Shown here piece by piece: positions 53,131 through 62,765 of a DNA stretch of 64,000 nt. How positions within the stretch are numbered: position 1 is the first letter of the stretch; each line of letters begins with the position of its first letter. A program made the translations under genes and the position numbers. Below the pieces are notes generated by a model. The model saw only the letters and a program-made list of their open reading frames with translations, did no database searches and was not told the origin of the DNA. Source of the stretch: Escherichia ruysiae (lineage in GTDB: Bacteria > Pseudomonadota > Gammaproteobacteria > Enterobacterales > Enterobacteriaceae); NCBI RefSeq assembly GCF_902498915.1, contig NZ_CABVLQ010000001.1; one strand, given 5' to 3'.

Positions 53131-54412
53131 TGTGCCTCAGGCGCGATTTCTTTCAATGCCCCATAAATTTAAAGCCTATATTGCTGGTTTTGGCTCGGGC
53201 AAAACATGGGTTGGGTGTGGCGGCATATGCAAGGGGATTTGGGAGCATCCAGGTATAAATCAGGGATATTTTGCGCCAACGTATCCCCAAATTCGCGATA
53301 TTTTTTACCCTACAGTGGAAGAAGTTGCTGCTGACTGGGGATTGAACGTAAAAATTAATGAGGGAAATAAAGAGGTTCACTTTTATTACGGACGCCAGTA
53401 TCGGGGAACCACTATCTGCAGATCGATGGAGAAGCCACAAACGATCGTCGGTTTCAAAATTGGTAATGCGTTGGTGGATGAACTGGACATTTTGCCGAAG
53501 GAAAAAGCCAGAACGGCGTGGCGCAAGATAATTGCGCGTATGCGTTATAAGATTGATGGACTTCGCAACGGTATTGACGTTACAACCACGCCGGAAGGAT
53601 TCAAATTTGTCTACGAGCAGTTTGTTAAAGCCGTGCGTGAAAAAACAGAGCTGGCCTCACTGTATGGTCTGGTGCAGGCATCTACTTTCGATAATGAAAA
53701 GAACCTGCCAGCAGATTACATTCCTTCGCTTCTTGAATCATACCCTCCAGAGCTGATTAAAGCCTATCTGCGAGGACAGTTTACTAACCTGACAAGTGGT
53801 ACTGTTTACCATCAGTTTGACCGGAAACTGAATAATTGCGAAGAAGTGGAGCAGCCAGGGGAGCCGATTTATATTGGGATGGATTTTAACGTTGGAAAGA
53901 TGGCGGGAATCGTCCATGTGCTGCGTTTGGGGCTTCCATGTGCGGTAACTGAAATCATCAATGCCTACGATACGCCGGATATGATCCGCATCATTAAAGA
54001 ACGCTTCTGGCCGTATGACGGGCATGATTACCGGAAAGTGAGGGAGATTTATATTTATCCAGATGCTTCCGGAGATTCCAGAAAATCAAGTAACGCAAGT
54101 ACGACGGATATAGCCCAGCTTAAGCAGGCAGGTTTTAACGTTGTGGTGAACAGCTCGAACCCGCCAGTAAAAGATCGCGTTAACTCAATGAATGCAATGT
54201 TCTGCAATGCCAATGGTGAGCGTCGCTATAAAGTTAATGTGAAGCGTTGTCCGGTATATGCCGAATCTCTGGAGCAACAGGTCTGGGATGATAAGGGGGA
54301 GCCTGATAAAAAATCTGGCAATGATCACCCGAATGATGCCGGAGGTTATTTCATCGTTAAGCAATTCCCTATTGTCAAACCGACCGGAAGAGTCACATCA
54401 CTTCGGATTTAA
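53111..54412 (+). CDS. Terminase large subunit
   Basis: 433 aa. ATG at MISPTLNVPQ is chosen since AAGGAG lies 8 bases upstream; ATG and GTG 2-3 codons earlier overlap too closely. Walker A GFGSGKTWVG, Walker B ALVDELDILP, and the RNaseH-like nuclease with Asp in YIGMDFNVGK and PDASGDS, plus NDHPNDAGGY. ATP-driven packaging motor, likely headful. Confidence 0.93.
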   Translation: MISPTLNVPQARFLSMPHKFKAYIAGFGSGKTWVGCGGICKGIWEHPGINQGYFAPTYPQIRDIFYPTVEEVAADWGLNVKINEGNKEVHFYYGRQYRGTTICRSMEKPQTIVGFKIGNALVDELDILPKEKARTAWRKIIARMRYKIDGLRNGIDVTTTPEGFKFVYEQFVKAVREKTELASLYGLVQASTFDNEKNLPADYIPSLLESYPPELIKAYLRGQFTNLTSGTVYHQFDRKLNNCEEVEQPGEPIYIGMDFNVGKMAGIVHVLRLGLPCAVTEIINAYDTPDMIRIIKERFWPYDGHDYRKVREIYIYPDASGDSRKSSNASTTDIAQLKQAGFNVVVNSSNPPVKDRVNSMNAMFCNANGERRYKVNVKRCPVYAESLEQQVWDDKGEPDKKSGNDHPNDAGGYFIVKQFPIVKPTGRVTSLRI

Positions 54413-54414
54413 TT

Positions 54415-55821
54415 ATGGCTGATATATCAACACCCAACCTCGACTATAACGATATGCTGGAGGCGTGGGATATTAACGACGCACTGATGGGCGGTACGCT
54501 TGAAATGCGCAGGCAGGGGGAAAATTATCTCCCCAAATGGCCTAATGAAGATGAAGACGCTTATAAAAAACGCCTGTCTGTGGCTACGCTACTTCCTGTG
54601 TATGAAGAAAGCATCAAACAAAATATTGGGCGAATATTTGCAGAGCCGACAGTATTGAGTGAGGAAACGCCGGAAAAAATCAGGGAATATGCAGAAAATA
54701 TCGACATGGAGGGGAGCCGACTGGATGTGTGGGCGCAGCAATTTTTCAGTCTCGCATTTCAGTATGGTGTGGCACATGCGCTGGTGGACTATCCACGAAC
54801 GGATATGAACGAGATTCGGACAAAAGCCGATGAAAACGCGGCCGGTGGTCGCCCGTACGTTACGATGCTGAATCCACGCCAGGTTATTGGATGGAAATCG
54901 AAAGTTGAAAAAGGGAAAGTTGTTCTCACTGATTTGCGTATAAAAGAGGTCATCATTATTGATGGTGATGATTTCGGGCAGAAGAAGGTGGAGCAGATCC
55001 GCCATATTATGCCCCGTCGAGTAGAAATTTATCGACGCAGCGAAGGTACTAATGGCGAATCTGTCTGGATGCTTCATGAGTCATGGAATACCAGCCGTGA
55101 TGATATTCCTCTGGTAACACTGTATACGAAGAAAACAGGGTTTATGCGTGGTACACCGCCATTGCTTAATCTTGGCTTGCTGAATATCAAGCACTGGCAA
55201 AGCCAGAGCGAGCAGGACAATATTCTTCATGTTGCCCGCGTTCCATTGCTGGTGGCCTACGGGCTGGACAGGAATGAAGAACTGACGGTTGGTGCATCCA
55301 CCGCTACGATTTTTGAGGACAGAACAAAAAATGGCCTCGAATATGTTGAACATAGTGGCGCAGCGATAGAATCTGGCGAAACATCACTTGAGAAGCTGGA
55401 AAATCAGATGCGTCATGCCGGCGCTAAACTTCTGCGGGCTGAAAATACATCCACCAAATCTGTTGATCAGACTAATGAAGAGCGGATGCAGGAACACTCG
55501 CCGCTTTATACAATGGCGAACTCCCTCGAAGATGCCCTCGATAATATTCTCCAGATAATGGCGGAATGGAGCGGAGAGAGTTGCGGTGGCAATGTGGATG
55601 TGCGCACTGAACTGGATGTATCTGCCCAGGTGTTTGACTCATCCTCCGCGCTGGCTGTTCAGTCATTGCGTCAGGGCGGTGATATACGTCAGATTGATGC
55701 GGTTCGGGTGTTGCAGGCGTTGAAATTTATCGATCAGGATTCCCGTCCAGAGGAAGTGATCGATGAATTAAAAAATCAGAGTGTAATGCTGATGGAAATC
55801 AATGATGCAAACCGTGAATGA
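54415..55821 (+). CDS. Portal protein (DUF4055)
   Basis: 468 aa of the DUF4055 portal family; starts 2 bases after the terL stop. Long helical stretches and the conserved segment LNIKHWQSQSEQDNILH are visible. Forms the ring at the capsid vertex. The 3' end overlaps the next gene by about 20 bases. Confidence 0.87.
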   Translation: MADISTPNLDYNDMLEAWDINDALMGGTLEMRRQGENYLPKWPNEDEDAYKKRLSVATLLPVYEESIKQNIGRIFAEPTVLSEETPEKIREYAENIDMEGSRLDVWAQQFFSLAFQYGVAHALVDYPRTDMNEIRTKADENAAGGRPYVTMLNPRQVIGWKSKVEKGKVVLTDLRIKEVIIIDGDDFGQKKVEQIRHIMPRRVEIYRRSEGTNGESVWMLHESWNTSRDDIPLVTLYTKKTGFMRGTPPLLNLGLLNIKHWQSQSEQDNILHVARVPLLVAYGLDRNEELTVGASTATIFEDRTKNGLEYVEHSGAAIESGETSLEKLENQMRHAGAKLLRAENTSTKSVDQTNEERMQEHSPLYTMANSLEDALDNILQIMAEWSGESCGGNVDVRTELDVSAQVFDSSSALAVQSLRQGGDIRQIDAVRVLQALKFIDQDSRPEEVIDELKNQSVMLMEINDANRE

Positions 55822-56917
55822 ACGGCTGCGTGATGAATCAATTGCTCATGCAGTCTGGATATCCCGCTATAGCACTGGTGTGGCTGCCAGAATGGTGAAA
55901 ATACTGAATGACAGCGATGCGGAGCTTACAGCTCGCCTGCTGGTAGCACTGGACAGCCTCGATCCTGGTAGTTTTACCGTTACGCGCCTGGAGTCACTTC
56001 TGGCGAGTGTCAGAGAGGTTAACCGCGCTGCTATTAACAGCATGTTTACCAGTCTCTCCGGAGAGCTGAACGAGCTGGCAATTTATGAGGCTGGTTATCA
56101 GTTAAGTCTGTTTGATTCTCTGCTACCTGATTTTGTTGCTGATGTTCACCCTCTGGTTGGTATATCTTCTGATGCACTTTACGCCGCTGCAATGGCGCGA
56201 CCATTCCAGGGACGACTGCTCAGTGAGTGGGCCTTGGATCTTGAGGCGGATCGGCTCAGACGCATAACAAATACGGTGCGTCAGGGTTTTTTGCTGGGGG
56301 ATACCAATGAGCAGATCGCAAGAAAAATTCGGGGACATGTCAGCAAGGGATTTCAGGATGGTGCATTGCAGATGAGCCGGGCTAATGCGGCCAGCATTGC
56401 AAAAACAGCGGTTGGACATCTTGCTGCTACTGCCCGTGAGAGTTTTGCCAGCGCGAATAATGATTTGATTAAGGGTAAGCAATGGTTATCAACGCTTGAT
56501 AATCGTACTACGCCACAATGTCGAATCAGGGATCGCCTCAAATATACGCTGGATAATAAACCTGTAGGTCACAGTGTGCCTTATTTGCATGGGCCGGGAA
56601 AAATTCATTTCTGCTGCCGCTCAACGGAAACGTTCATTCTGAAATCAGCGAAGGAACTGGGTATTGATGTTCGTGATATTTCCCCGGCTGAGCGGGCCAG
56701 CATGGATGGCGTGGTGGCCGGAGATACAACCTACAGGGAATGGTTTTTGCGTCAGCCTTACACCAGACAAAAACAGATTGTGGGGGAAACCCGGGCAAAG
56801 CTGATTCGGGATGGCGGTATGTCGCCAGATGAATTTTACACCGATAAAGGCGAATGGCTGACGCTGAAGCAACTCCGTGAGCGTGATGCACAGGTATTCA
56901 GAAAAGCAGGGATTTAA
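55802..56917 (+). CDS. Minor head / morphogenesis protein (Mu gpF / SPP1 gp7-like)
   Basis: 371 aa starting ATGATG within the portal 3' end. C-terminal half holds the gpF-like motif: WLSTLDNRTTPQCRIRDR, and GPGKIHFCCRSTE with zinc-binding Cys/His. Found next to portals in many siphophages; packaged in low copy. Confidence 0.87.
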   Translation: MMQTVNERLRDESIAHAVWISRYSTGVAARMVKILNDSDAELTARLLVALDSLDPGSFTVTRLESLLASVREVNRAAINSMFTSLSGELNELAIYEAGYQLSLFDSLLPDFVADVHPLVGISSDALYAAAMARPFQGRLLSEWALDLEADRLRRITNTVRQGFLLGDTNEQIARKIRGHVSKGFQDGALQMSRANAASIAKTAVGHLAATARESFASANNDLIKGKQWLSTLDNRTTPQCRIRDRLKYTLDNKPVGHSVPYLHGPGKIHFCCRSTETFILKSAKELGIDVRDISPAERASMDGVVAGDTTYREWFLRQPYTRQKQIVGETRAKLIRDGGMSPDEFYTDKGEWLTLKQLRERDAQVFRKAGI

Positions 56918-56936
56918 ATAAATCATTTATTACAAC

Positions 56937-56961
56937 AGGCTACCTTCGGGTGGCCTTTTTT
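56937..56961 (+). terminator. Hairpin between gpF-like and scaffold genes
   Basis: AGGCTACC-TTCG-GGTGGCCT followed by TTTTT; tetraloop stem typical of phage intercistronic terminators that tune expression. Confidence 0.85.
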
Positions 56962-57021
56962 ATTGCTGCGATCCGGATGGTGAGCAGCGTAACTGTCGGA
57001 AGACTTAAACCAGGTACTAAT

Positions 57022-57786
57022 ATGAAACTGAAAACGGTCGAGATTAACGGAAAACAATACGCAGAAATTGATACTGCTGGCCTGCCAGTTTATGTGCACG
57101 ACGATGGTAAAGAAATCGGCTTCGATGCACCGCTGGCGATAAAAAAAATTACAGAGCTTAATGGCGAGGCAAAAAATCATCGCCTGGCTAAAGAAGCTGC
57201 AGAGGAAAAACTGGCTAAGTTTGCCGCTATCGAAGACCCGAAGAAGGCGATCGAGGCACTGGAAATGCTGTCAAAAATCGACCAGAAAAAGCTGATCGAT
57301 GCGGGACAGGTTGACCAGGTTAAGGCAGAAATTACGAAAAATTTTCAGCAGCAATTAGATGAAGAAAAGCAACGCTCTCAGATGCTGGAGACGCAGCTTT
57401 ACGATTCTATGATTGGCGGTAGTTTTGCGGGTTCAAAATATATTGCCGATAAAATTGCGATCCCGGCAGATTTATTACAAGCCCGCTTCGGGCAGGCATT
57501 CAAAGTGGAAGAAGGGAAGATCGTTGCTTATGACGCTTCCGGCAACAAAATTTATTCCCGCGCGAAGCCTGGCGAACTGGCGCAGTTTGATGAGGCGCTG
57601 GAGTTCCTCGTCGAAAATTACCCTCAGAAAGACTACATCCTGAAAGCCAGTGGCAACAATGGCGGCGGCTCCCGTCCGACACAGCATGATGTTGGTCAGA
57701 AAACGATGAAACGCTCTGCTTTTGATGCACTGGATGTTGCAGGTAAGCAAAACGCATTGAAAGACGGTATCACAATTGTTGATTAA
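57022..57786 (+). CDS. Scaffold-like protein
   Basis: 254 aa from MKLKTVEINGKQYAE. Charged coiled-coil middle (about 50-140, KEAAEEKLAKFAAIEDPKKA and EEKQRSQMLETQL), no Trp/Cys-rich folds, and position immediately before the coat gene fit a scaffolding protein. An upstream in-frame ATG at 56950 would read through the terminator loop and is rejected. Confidence 0.78.
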   Translation: MKLKTVEINGKQYAEIDTAGLPVYVHDDGKEIGFDAPLAIKKITELNGEAKNHRLAKEAAEEKLAKFAAIEDPKKAIEALEMLSKIDQKKLIDAGQVDQVKAEITKNFQQQLDEEKQRSQMLETQLYDSMIGGSFAGSKYIADKIAIPADLLQARFGQAFKVEEGKIVAYDASGNKIYSRAKPGELAQFDEALEFLVENYPQKDYILKASGNNGGGSRPTQHDVGQKTMKRSAFDALDVAGKQNALKDGITIVD

Positions 57787-57884
57787 CACATTTGTCAGCT
57801 TCCGGATGGGAGCTGGTGTCAGGGCTGGATAGCTCATTACTCCATCTATTCACAATTACGCAAATTTTTAAGGAATATTTAATT

Positions 57885-59024
57885 ATGGCTGGAAATACCC
57901 TGACCGGGTTGATCCCGACTATTTATACCGCCCTGGATATTGTATCCCGTGAGCAGGTAGGTTTTATCCCTGCGGTAGCAAAAAACGCAAAAGCTGACGC
58001 CGCAGCAAAAGATCAGACGGTAACCGCGCCAGTTGCGCCTGAGGCGAAAACCGAAGATATCGTACCGGGGCCGTCAGCTCCGAATACCGGTGATCAAAAT
58101 ATTGGCACTGTTGATGTGAAAATTACTAAATCCAAAATGGCACCGGTTAAATGGAATGGTGAAGAACAACTGGCTCTTGGCCCTTCAGGGACTTACAACA
58201 CCATTCTGGCTGATCAGTTCAAGCAGGCTTTTCGCGCCCTTGCAAACGAGGTTGAGGCTGATCTTGGTGCGTTGTATTTCGGTGCTTCCCGCGCCGTGGG
58301 AACCGCAGGGACAACGCCGTTTGGTGTTAAAGATGATCTTTCTGATGCTGCTCTGGCTCGTCAGGTTCTGGAGGATAACGGCGCACCGACAACCGATCTG
58401 CAGATGGTGCTTGGCTCCACTGCCATTGCTAATTTGCGCGGAAAACAGTCTGTACTGTTTAAAGTGAATGAATCCGGCACTGAACAGCTACTGCGTGAGG
58501 GCGTGTTGGGGCGTCTGGAGGGATTCAATATTCACAGTTCGGCAGGTGTAAAACGAGCGCCAAAGGTTGCTGCAACTGGTTATCTCGTGAATGGCGAGAA
58601 AAAAGAAGGCGATGTTCTTATTTCCATTGATACTGGTTCGGGGAGTATTTCTGCAGGTCAGATTGTTACGTTCGCTGGCGATCCGAATCAGTATGTTGTG
58701 GCAGCAGCGACCAGCAATCTGATTACTCTTGCAGCGCCCGGACTGCGTCAGGATCTGGCCGATGATACTGCAATCACAGTTGTTGGCTCCTTTACTGCAA
58801 ATATGGCGTTTGATCGCAACGCGTTTCTGCTGGCATCCCGTACTCCGGCAATGCCGGAAGGTGGCGATAATGCTGATGATGTAATGAATGTTACGGACCC
58901 GATTTCAGGGATTACGTTCCAGATTGCACTGTATCGTCAGTATCGCCAGGTGCGCTATGAAGTTGGACTGGCATGGGGTGTTTCATCAGTGAAGCCGGCA
59001 CATGGTTGTCTGATTCTTGGTTAA
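57885..59024 (+). CDS. Major capsid protein (P22 coat-like)
   Basis: 379 aa from MAGNTLTGLIPTIYTALDIV, SD AAGGAA. N-terminal sequence VSREQVGFIPAV and the acidic VPGPSAP stretch are like the P22 gp5 group of HK97-fold coat proteins. A beta-rich insert (about 225-310, SAGQIVTFAGDPNQYVV) matches the accessory I-domain. Followed by a terminator hairpin. Confidence 0.88.
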   Translation: MAGNTLTGLIPTIYTALDIVSREQVGFIPAVAKNAKADAAAKDQTVTAPVAPEAKTEDIVPGPSAPNTGDQNIGTVDVKITKSKMAPVKWNGEEQLALGPSGTYNTILADQFKQAFRALANEVEADLGALYFGASRAVGTAGTTPFGVKDDLSDAALARQVLEDNGAPTTDLQMVLGSTAIANLRGKQSVLFKVNESGTEQLLREGVLGRLEGFNIHSSAGVKRAPKVAATGYLVNGEKKEGDVLISIDTGSGSISAGQIVTFAGDPNQYVVAAATSNLITLAAPGLRQDLADDTAITVVGSFTANMAFDRNAFLLASRTPAMPEGGDNADDVMNVTDPISGITFQIALYRQYRQVRYEVGLAWGVSSVKPAHGCLILG

Positions 59025-59034
59025 ACATTCAAAC

Positions 59035-59053
59035 GGGGCTTCGGCCCCATTTT
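59035..59053 (+). terminator. Hairpin after the capsid gene
   Basis: GGGGC-TTCG-GCCCC followed by ATTTTT; short strong stem right after the coat gene stop. Confidence 0.85.
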
Positions 59054-59066
59054 TAATGGGGGGCAT

Positions 59067-59243
59067 ATGGCCGGATTAACTAAAGAGCAAAGAGCACAGC
59101 GTGAAGCCGCACAAAAAACGCAAATTGAGTTAGTGGTTATGGTGACCGATTATCAGATGTTTCCCGGCGCACCAACTATCGCTAATGTTCATCCTGATGA
59201 AGTTGACAACTGGAAGGCTATGGGCTGGAAAACTCAGGAGTAA
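59067..59243 (+). CDS. Small structural-region protein (58 aa)
   Basis: Frame MAGLTKEQRAQREAAQKTQI... ending WKAMGWKTQE. SD GGGGGGC 3-8 bases upstream of ATG, and its TAA is 3 bases before the next gene. Basic helix followed by a short folded-looking segment that resembles the end-domain of many small phage head proteins. Function unknown. Confidence 0.75.
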   Translation: MAGLTKEQRAQREAAQKTQIELVVMVTDYQMFPGAPTIANVHPDEVDNWKAMGWKTQE

Positions 59244-59246
59244 CAC

Positions 59247-59642
59247 ATGATCACTTACGTGACCTGTGATGACGTTGATAATGCGTTTGGGAACGCCTGG
59301 ACGAGTGAGAACGCTAAAAATAAAGCTGTTTTAATGGCTAATGCCTGGCTTAATGGCTTCAACCTGAAAATTAACCCATCCCGTATTCCGGAAGAGGTAA
59401 AACTTGCGGGAGCATATGCAGCCAGAATTGCCTCATTCGGTAAGTTGTTTCAGCAGAAAAATGATTCTGGCGTTGTTATCAGTAAAGCCGTGTCGGCTGA
59501 CGGGGTCAGTGTATCGAAATCATTTTCTGAGTTGCCAGCAAACAGCACTGCATTGCTTGAACCCGATTTACAGCTTGCGATAGCACTGCTGAAACCGTAC
59601 GGACTTAGTCGCTCACAAGTCAGGGTTGTGAGGGGGGGATAA
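59247..59642 (+). CDS. Head-tail adaptor (DnaT-like family)
   Basis: 131 aa (MITYVTCDDVDNAFGNAWTS...). Helical protein of the group often labelled DnaT-like ssDNA-binding, which in phages corresponds to the gp6/adaptor that docks on the portal. Overlaps the next gene (TAATG). Confidence 0.72.
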   Translation: MITYVTCDDVDNAFGNAWTSENAKNKAVLMANAWLNGFNLKINPSRIPEEVKLAGAYAARIASFGKLFQQKNDSGVVISKAVSADGVSVSKSFSELPANSTALLEPDLQLAIALLKPYGLSRSQVRVVRGG

Positions 59643-60025
59643 TGGGGCTTCGTGAAGAGATTCAGTCAGAGGTTGCCGCTGCTTTTGATGAGGATTTAGC
59701 GGACGCCGTGAGTGATTTTTCTGGTTCTTACGTTACGCACCGGCACTGGGATCCTGTGACGGAAACTGGCGGCGAATCCACCGAAATCTATACCGGGCGA
59801 GGCGTGTTGACACGTTATAAGCTGGGCAGAATTGATGGGATTAATATTTTGCATGGTGACCTTAAATTAACCGCTCTGGTATGCGAGGTTACGGATAAAC
59901 CAGCTGTCGACCATATTATTGAGATTTATGATCCTGTATCAAGGCAGTTACAACGATACGAGGTAATTACAGCAAGTGTAGATCCTTCCGCATCAGTTTA
60001 CTCTATCCAGTTAAGGAGAGCGTAA
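59642..60025 (+). CDS. Head closure-like protein
   Basis: 127 aa, beta-rich (YTGRGVLTRYKLGRIDGINI), in the position of the stopper or head-closure protein between adaptor and gp10-like genes. Assignment is from gene order and size. Confidence 0.65.
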   Translation: MGLREEIQSEVAAAFDEDLADAVSDFSGSYVTHRHWDPVTETGGESTEIYTGRGVLTRYKLGRIDGINILHGDLKLTALVCEVTDKPAVDHIIEIYDPVSRQLQRYEVITASVDPSASVYSIQLRRA

Positions 60026-60406
60026 ATGGCAAAGGCATGGGATATAGAACCGTCAATATTTGCCGGGATGATTGAGGAAGATGTAGGGCTGAAGATTCGC
60101 TACATCGCTATTCAGATTCTTACTGCTATTGATATTGCTGCTCCGGTTGATACCGGACGTTTCAGAAATAACAACCTGGTGTCGTTACAGCATCCCGATT
60201 TTGGTATATCTGATAACGTGGATCCGAACGGTACGATTGCTGTTCAGCGTGGGATCGGGGTTATTTCGAAAGCTGCAAATTACGGAGTTATTTATATCCA
60301 GAATAACCTTCCTTATGCAGAGGCTCTTGAAAACGGTCATTCACAACAAGCGCCAACTGGCGTGTATGCCAACGCTTTTCATGGTGTTTTACAGGCTTAC
60401 AAATGA
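60026..60406 (+). CDS. HK97 gp10-like neck/tail-completion protein
   Basis: 126 aa with the gp10 pattern: AAPVDTGRFRNN near residue 45 and YAEALENGHSQQAPTGVY near the end. Starts directly after the previous stop; overlaps the next gene by 4 bases (ATGA). Confidence 0.8.
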   Translation: MAKAWDIEPSIFAGMIEEDVGLKIRYIAIQILTAIDIAAPVDTGRFRNNNLVSLQHPDFGISDNVDPNGTIAVQRGIGVISKAANYGVIYIQNNLPYAEALENGHSQQAPTGVYANAFHGVLQAYK

Positions 60407-60795
60407 CGTTTACTGAAATCAGAAATACGGTTATTTCCAGAATGACGGCACAGACGATTATTGATGGAAAAGACGTATTGTATCCGAACGCGCCAACGTT
60501 CGATCCTTCCGGTAAGTTAATCTGGGCGCGGTTAAGTAATATTCCCGGGCAGGCTGGAGTTAATGAAATTGGCGCGGGGCCGGTTGTTTATCGCACGGGG
60601 ATAATCATTATTCAGTTATTTGTCCCCGCAGGTTCTGGTTCAAAACTCATTACTGAGACAGCCGATAAATTGCGGGAACTGTTTGAGTTTCAGGATGACG
60701 ATCGTCTCAGTTACCAGGCTGTTTCCTCAATAGCCGTCGGCGAAAAGAATGGCTGGTTCCAGCTTAATCTTCAAATTCCATATCGCGCGCTCTAG
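60403..60795 (+). CDS. Tail terminator (DUF4128-like)
   Basis: 130 aa (MTFTEIRNTVISRMTAQTII...), alpha/beta protein of tail-terminator size located just before the tube gene. Caps the tail tube and sets joining to the head. Confidence 0.75.
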   Translation: MTFTEIRNTVISRMTAQTIIDGKDVLYPNAPTFDPSGKLIWARLSNIPGQAGVNEIGAGPVVYRTGIIIIQLFVPAGSGSKLITETADKLRELFEFQDDDRLSYQAVSSIAVGEKNGWFQLNLQIPYRAL

Positions 60796-60821
60796 CGCAA
60801 TTAATGACATAGGAGGCTCCT

Positions 60822-61784
60822 GTGAGTTCAGGTGCAAAGGTTATCTCGGCATTTATCCGGGAGACAGTTGCAGGCACTACGCCAGCAAGTGGTGACTGGA
60901 GTTTATTAAAACGCACAAGCTGGGGAGTAAAACCCACCCAGAATAAAGGCGAAAATAATGAGATTGGTGGCTCCCGGATGGCTCAGGGGGCGACGCCTGG
61001 CACTGTGGATGTCGGCGGTGATGTTGGTACCAAATTTCGCTGGGGTCAACATGATGATTTTCTTGCATCCTGTTTCGGCGCGGAATGGTCAGGCGATTCT
61101 CTGACAATGGGGAATGAGCGAATAACATTTTCTCTGGCGACCTATGCGTCCGATGTCGGAATTGCCTCTGTCGTCAGAGGAGCGCAGGTTGGCTCATGGA
61201 AAATGCAGATCCCTAACGACGGCGATATTACAGCGACCGTAACCTTTGCCGGGCTGGGCTGGGAATCAAAGGCCGATGATACGAATTTTATCAAAGGCGA
61301 ACCTGTGGATAGTGCAGGAAAGTTACGCTATTCGTTTAAGGAGGTTTCAGCAGTAAGCCTGAATGGTGTTGCCGGAGGTAACGGTTTTTGTATCGACAGT
61401 TTTGATATTCAGTTCGATAACAAACTCCAGACACAGCGTTGTATCGGGACTGGCTCGCCTTATGCAGGAGCAAATATTCCGACTACTTTTACACCGTCCG
61501 GTACGGTGACGCTTTCATGGTCTAAAGCCGCGTGGGAAATCTGGAGTAAAACACTGACTGGAGAAACAGTTCCGTTCAGCTTCACGCTTTCGAATGGAGA
61601 GGGGGCATACACTTTCAGTTTCCCGAAGGTTCAGGTGTCAGGTGAATGGCCTGATGGGGGTAATACTGACATTATCCAGGTTCAATTGAGCATTACCGCA
61701 GCAGATGAAGCACCTACGATAACCAGAAAAAAATGCTCCCCGACTGCCGTGATCGCAAAAGCCAGTGCTGATGCGATTAGTTGA
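60822..61784 (+). CDS. Major tail tube protein
   Basis: 320 aa with GTG start and SD AGGAGG 5 bases upstream. Beta-rich with features of phage tail tube proteins: GGDVGTKFRWGQHDDFLA, QVGSWKMQIPNDGDI, and a C-terminal domain with regular strands (GTVTLSWSKAAWEIW). The strong SD fits high expression. Confidence 0.82.
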   Translation: MSSGAKVISAFIRETVAGTTPASGDWSLLKRTSWGVKPTQNKGENNEIGGSRMAQGATPGTVDVGGDVGTKFRWGQHDDFLASCFGAEWSGDSLTMGNERITFSLATYASDVGIASVVRGAQVGSWKMQIPNDGDITATVTFAGLGWESKADDTNFIKGEPVDSAGKLRYSFKEVSAVSLNGVAGGNGFCIDSFDIQFDNKLQTQRCIGTGSPYAGANIPTTFTPSGTVTLSWSKAAWEIWSKTLTGETVPFSFTLSNGEGAYTFSFPKVQVSGEWPDGGNTDIIQVQLSITAADEAPTITRKKCSPTAVIAKASADAIS

Positions 61785-61844
61785 TTTTCCGTTATTCCCC
61801 CTGTGGTACTGCACTACAGGGGGACGCATTGAATGAGGTTATGG

Positions 61845-62294
61845 ATGTTTATTCTTAATCAGAAAATTATCATCGGTGGAGAACGCTGGTTTACGCCAAT
61901 GAAGGACTTAAAACCTGTAGACGGGTTAAAACTGTTGGTGGCAAGCAGCGATAACGATCAGTATCGCTCCCGTAATGCATTAATCCGTCGTCACATTGAG
62001 AAAATGGATGCCAGTTTGCACGTCGGAACGAAGGAGTTTGATATTTCAAAGGTTTCCGAGGTAGATTCTGTTGATGATTTACTCATTGATAATGCTGCTC
62101 GTTATCTGCTGAAAGACTGGAAAGGGGTTGGTGAACTGGTTAATGGTGCTGAGGTTGCACTGGAATATACGCCAGAACGAGGGATCGCGCTGCTTAAGCA
62201 GAATCCAGAGTTGTACTGGCAGATCCTTGCAGAAGCAGCCAGCATCGCCCAGGGTAAAGAGCTGCAGAAGCAGGATACGATAAAAAAGCCATAG
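61845..62294 (+). CDS. Tail assembly chaperone G-like (zero-frame product)
   Basis: 149 aa from MFILNQKIIIGGERW; an ATG four codons earlier also exists. Ends ...TIKKP-stop just after a slippery A AAA AAG. Located between tube and tape measure, the place of lambda gpG. The frameshifted product is given separately. Confidence 0.82.
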   Translation: MFILNQKIIIGGERWFTPMKDLKPVDGLKLLVASSDNDQYRSRNALIRRHIEKMDASLHVGTKEFDISKVSEVDSVDDLLIDNAARYLLKDWKGVGELVNGAEVALEYTPERGIALLKQNPELYWQILAEAASIAQGKELQKQDTIKKP

Positions 62295-62602
62295 CCGCCC
62301 AGCGGTGGTTATCGGAGTTCGGGGGAGAAAGGGGGGAAAAGGCAAGATGGAAGCGAGAAAAACTCAGGTTGCCACCGATACCGGAACCAGAAATAGACCC
62401 GGTGCTTAAGGAATTGTTGTACGCCTATTCGGTAATATCCCGTGCCCGACGTTATGCTGGAATGACCGGGGTGCCTTTGCCTATATCTCTGACAGAGATA
62501 AATGAATATTTAGCCACTCATCCGGTATTGATTGAGCGCGATGAGTTTGAAGCAGTGATCTTTGCACTGGATGACCAGTATTTTCAGGAGCAGTGTGTGT
62601 AG
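61845..62602 (+). CDS. Tail assembly chaperone GT fusion by -1 frameshift
   Basis: Ribosomes slipping -1 at the heptamer 62282-62288 would read on through AIAAQRWLSEFGGERGEKAR into the frame that ends at 62602 (…VLIERDEFEAVIFALDD…), adding about 104 residues. The -1 frame is open from the slip site to this stop, with no stop codon between. Equivalent to lambda gpGT, which holds the tape measure during tail assembly. The downstream part has no well-placed start of its own (only a TTG). Confidence 0.82.
62282..62312 (+). promoter_or_regulatory. -1 ribosomal frameshift site with stimulatory stem-loop
   Basis: A AAA AAG at 62282-62288 in frame (codons ATA AAA AAG CCA TAG), followed by the hairpin ATAGCCGCC-CAGC-GGTGGTTAT (62291-62312), 9 pairs with two G-T. 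The zero-frame stop follows within two codons. Confidence 0.85.
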
Positions 62603-62725
62603 TTGTTAATTACGTACACTCTGTTACAGAGATGTGATGGTGTCTTTAATTAAATCGATGATGCTCCTGGAGAAAAGCATTGCGTGGCCTCGTAATCGCT
62701 ATATCTACTATTATGTCGCCTGAAA

Positions 62726-62745
62726 CCCACTTCGGTGGGCTTTTT
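62726..62745 (+). terminator. Hairpin before the tape-measure gene
   Basis: CCCAC-TTCG-GTGGG followed by CTTTTTG, 21 bases before the tape-measure ATG. The 120 bases before it (62603-62725) show no gene. Confidence 0.75.
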
Positions 62746-62765
62746 GTTGTCTGGAGTTTTAATAA

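Noticed and set aside
62369..62602. Independent gene starting at TTG (MPPIPEPEIDP...)
   Set aside because: No SD, and the frame is continuous with the -1 reading from the slippery site, so it is treated as the frameshift extension.
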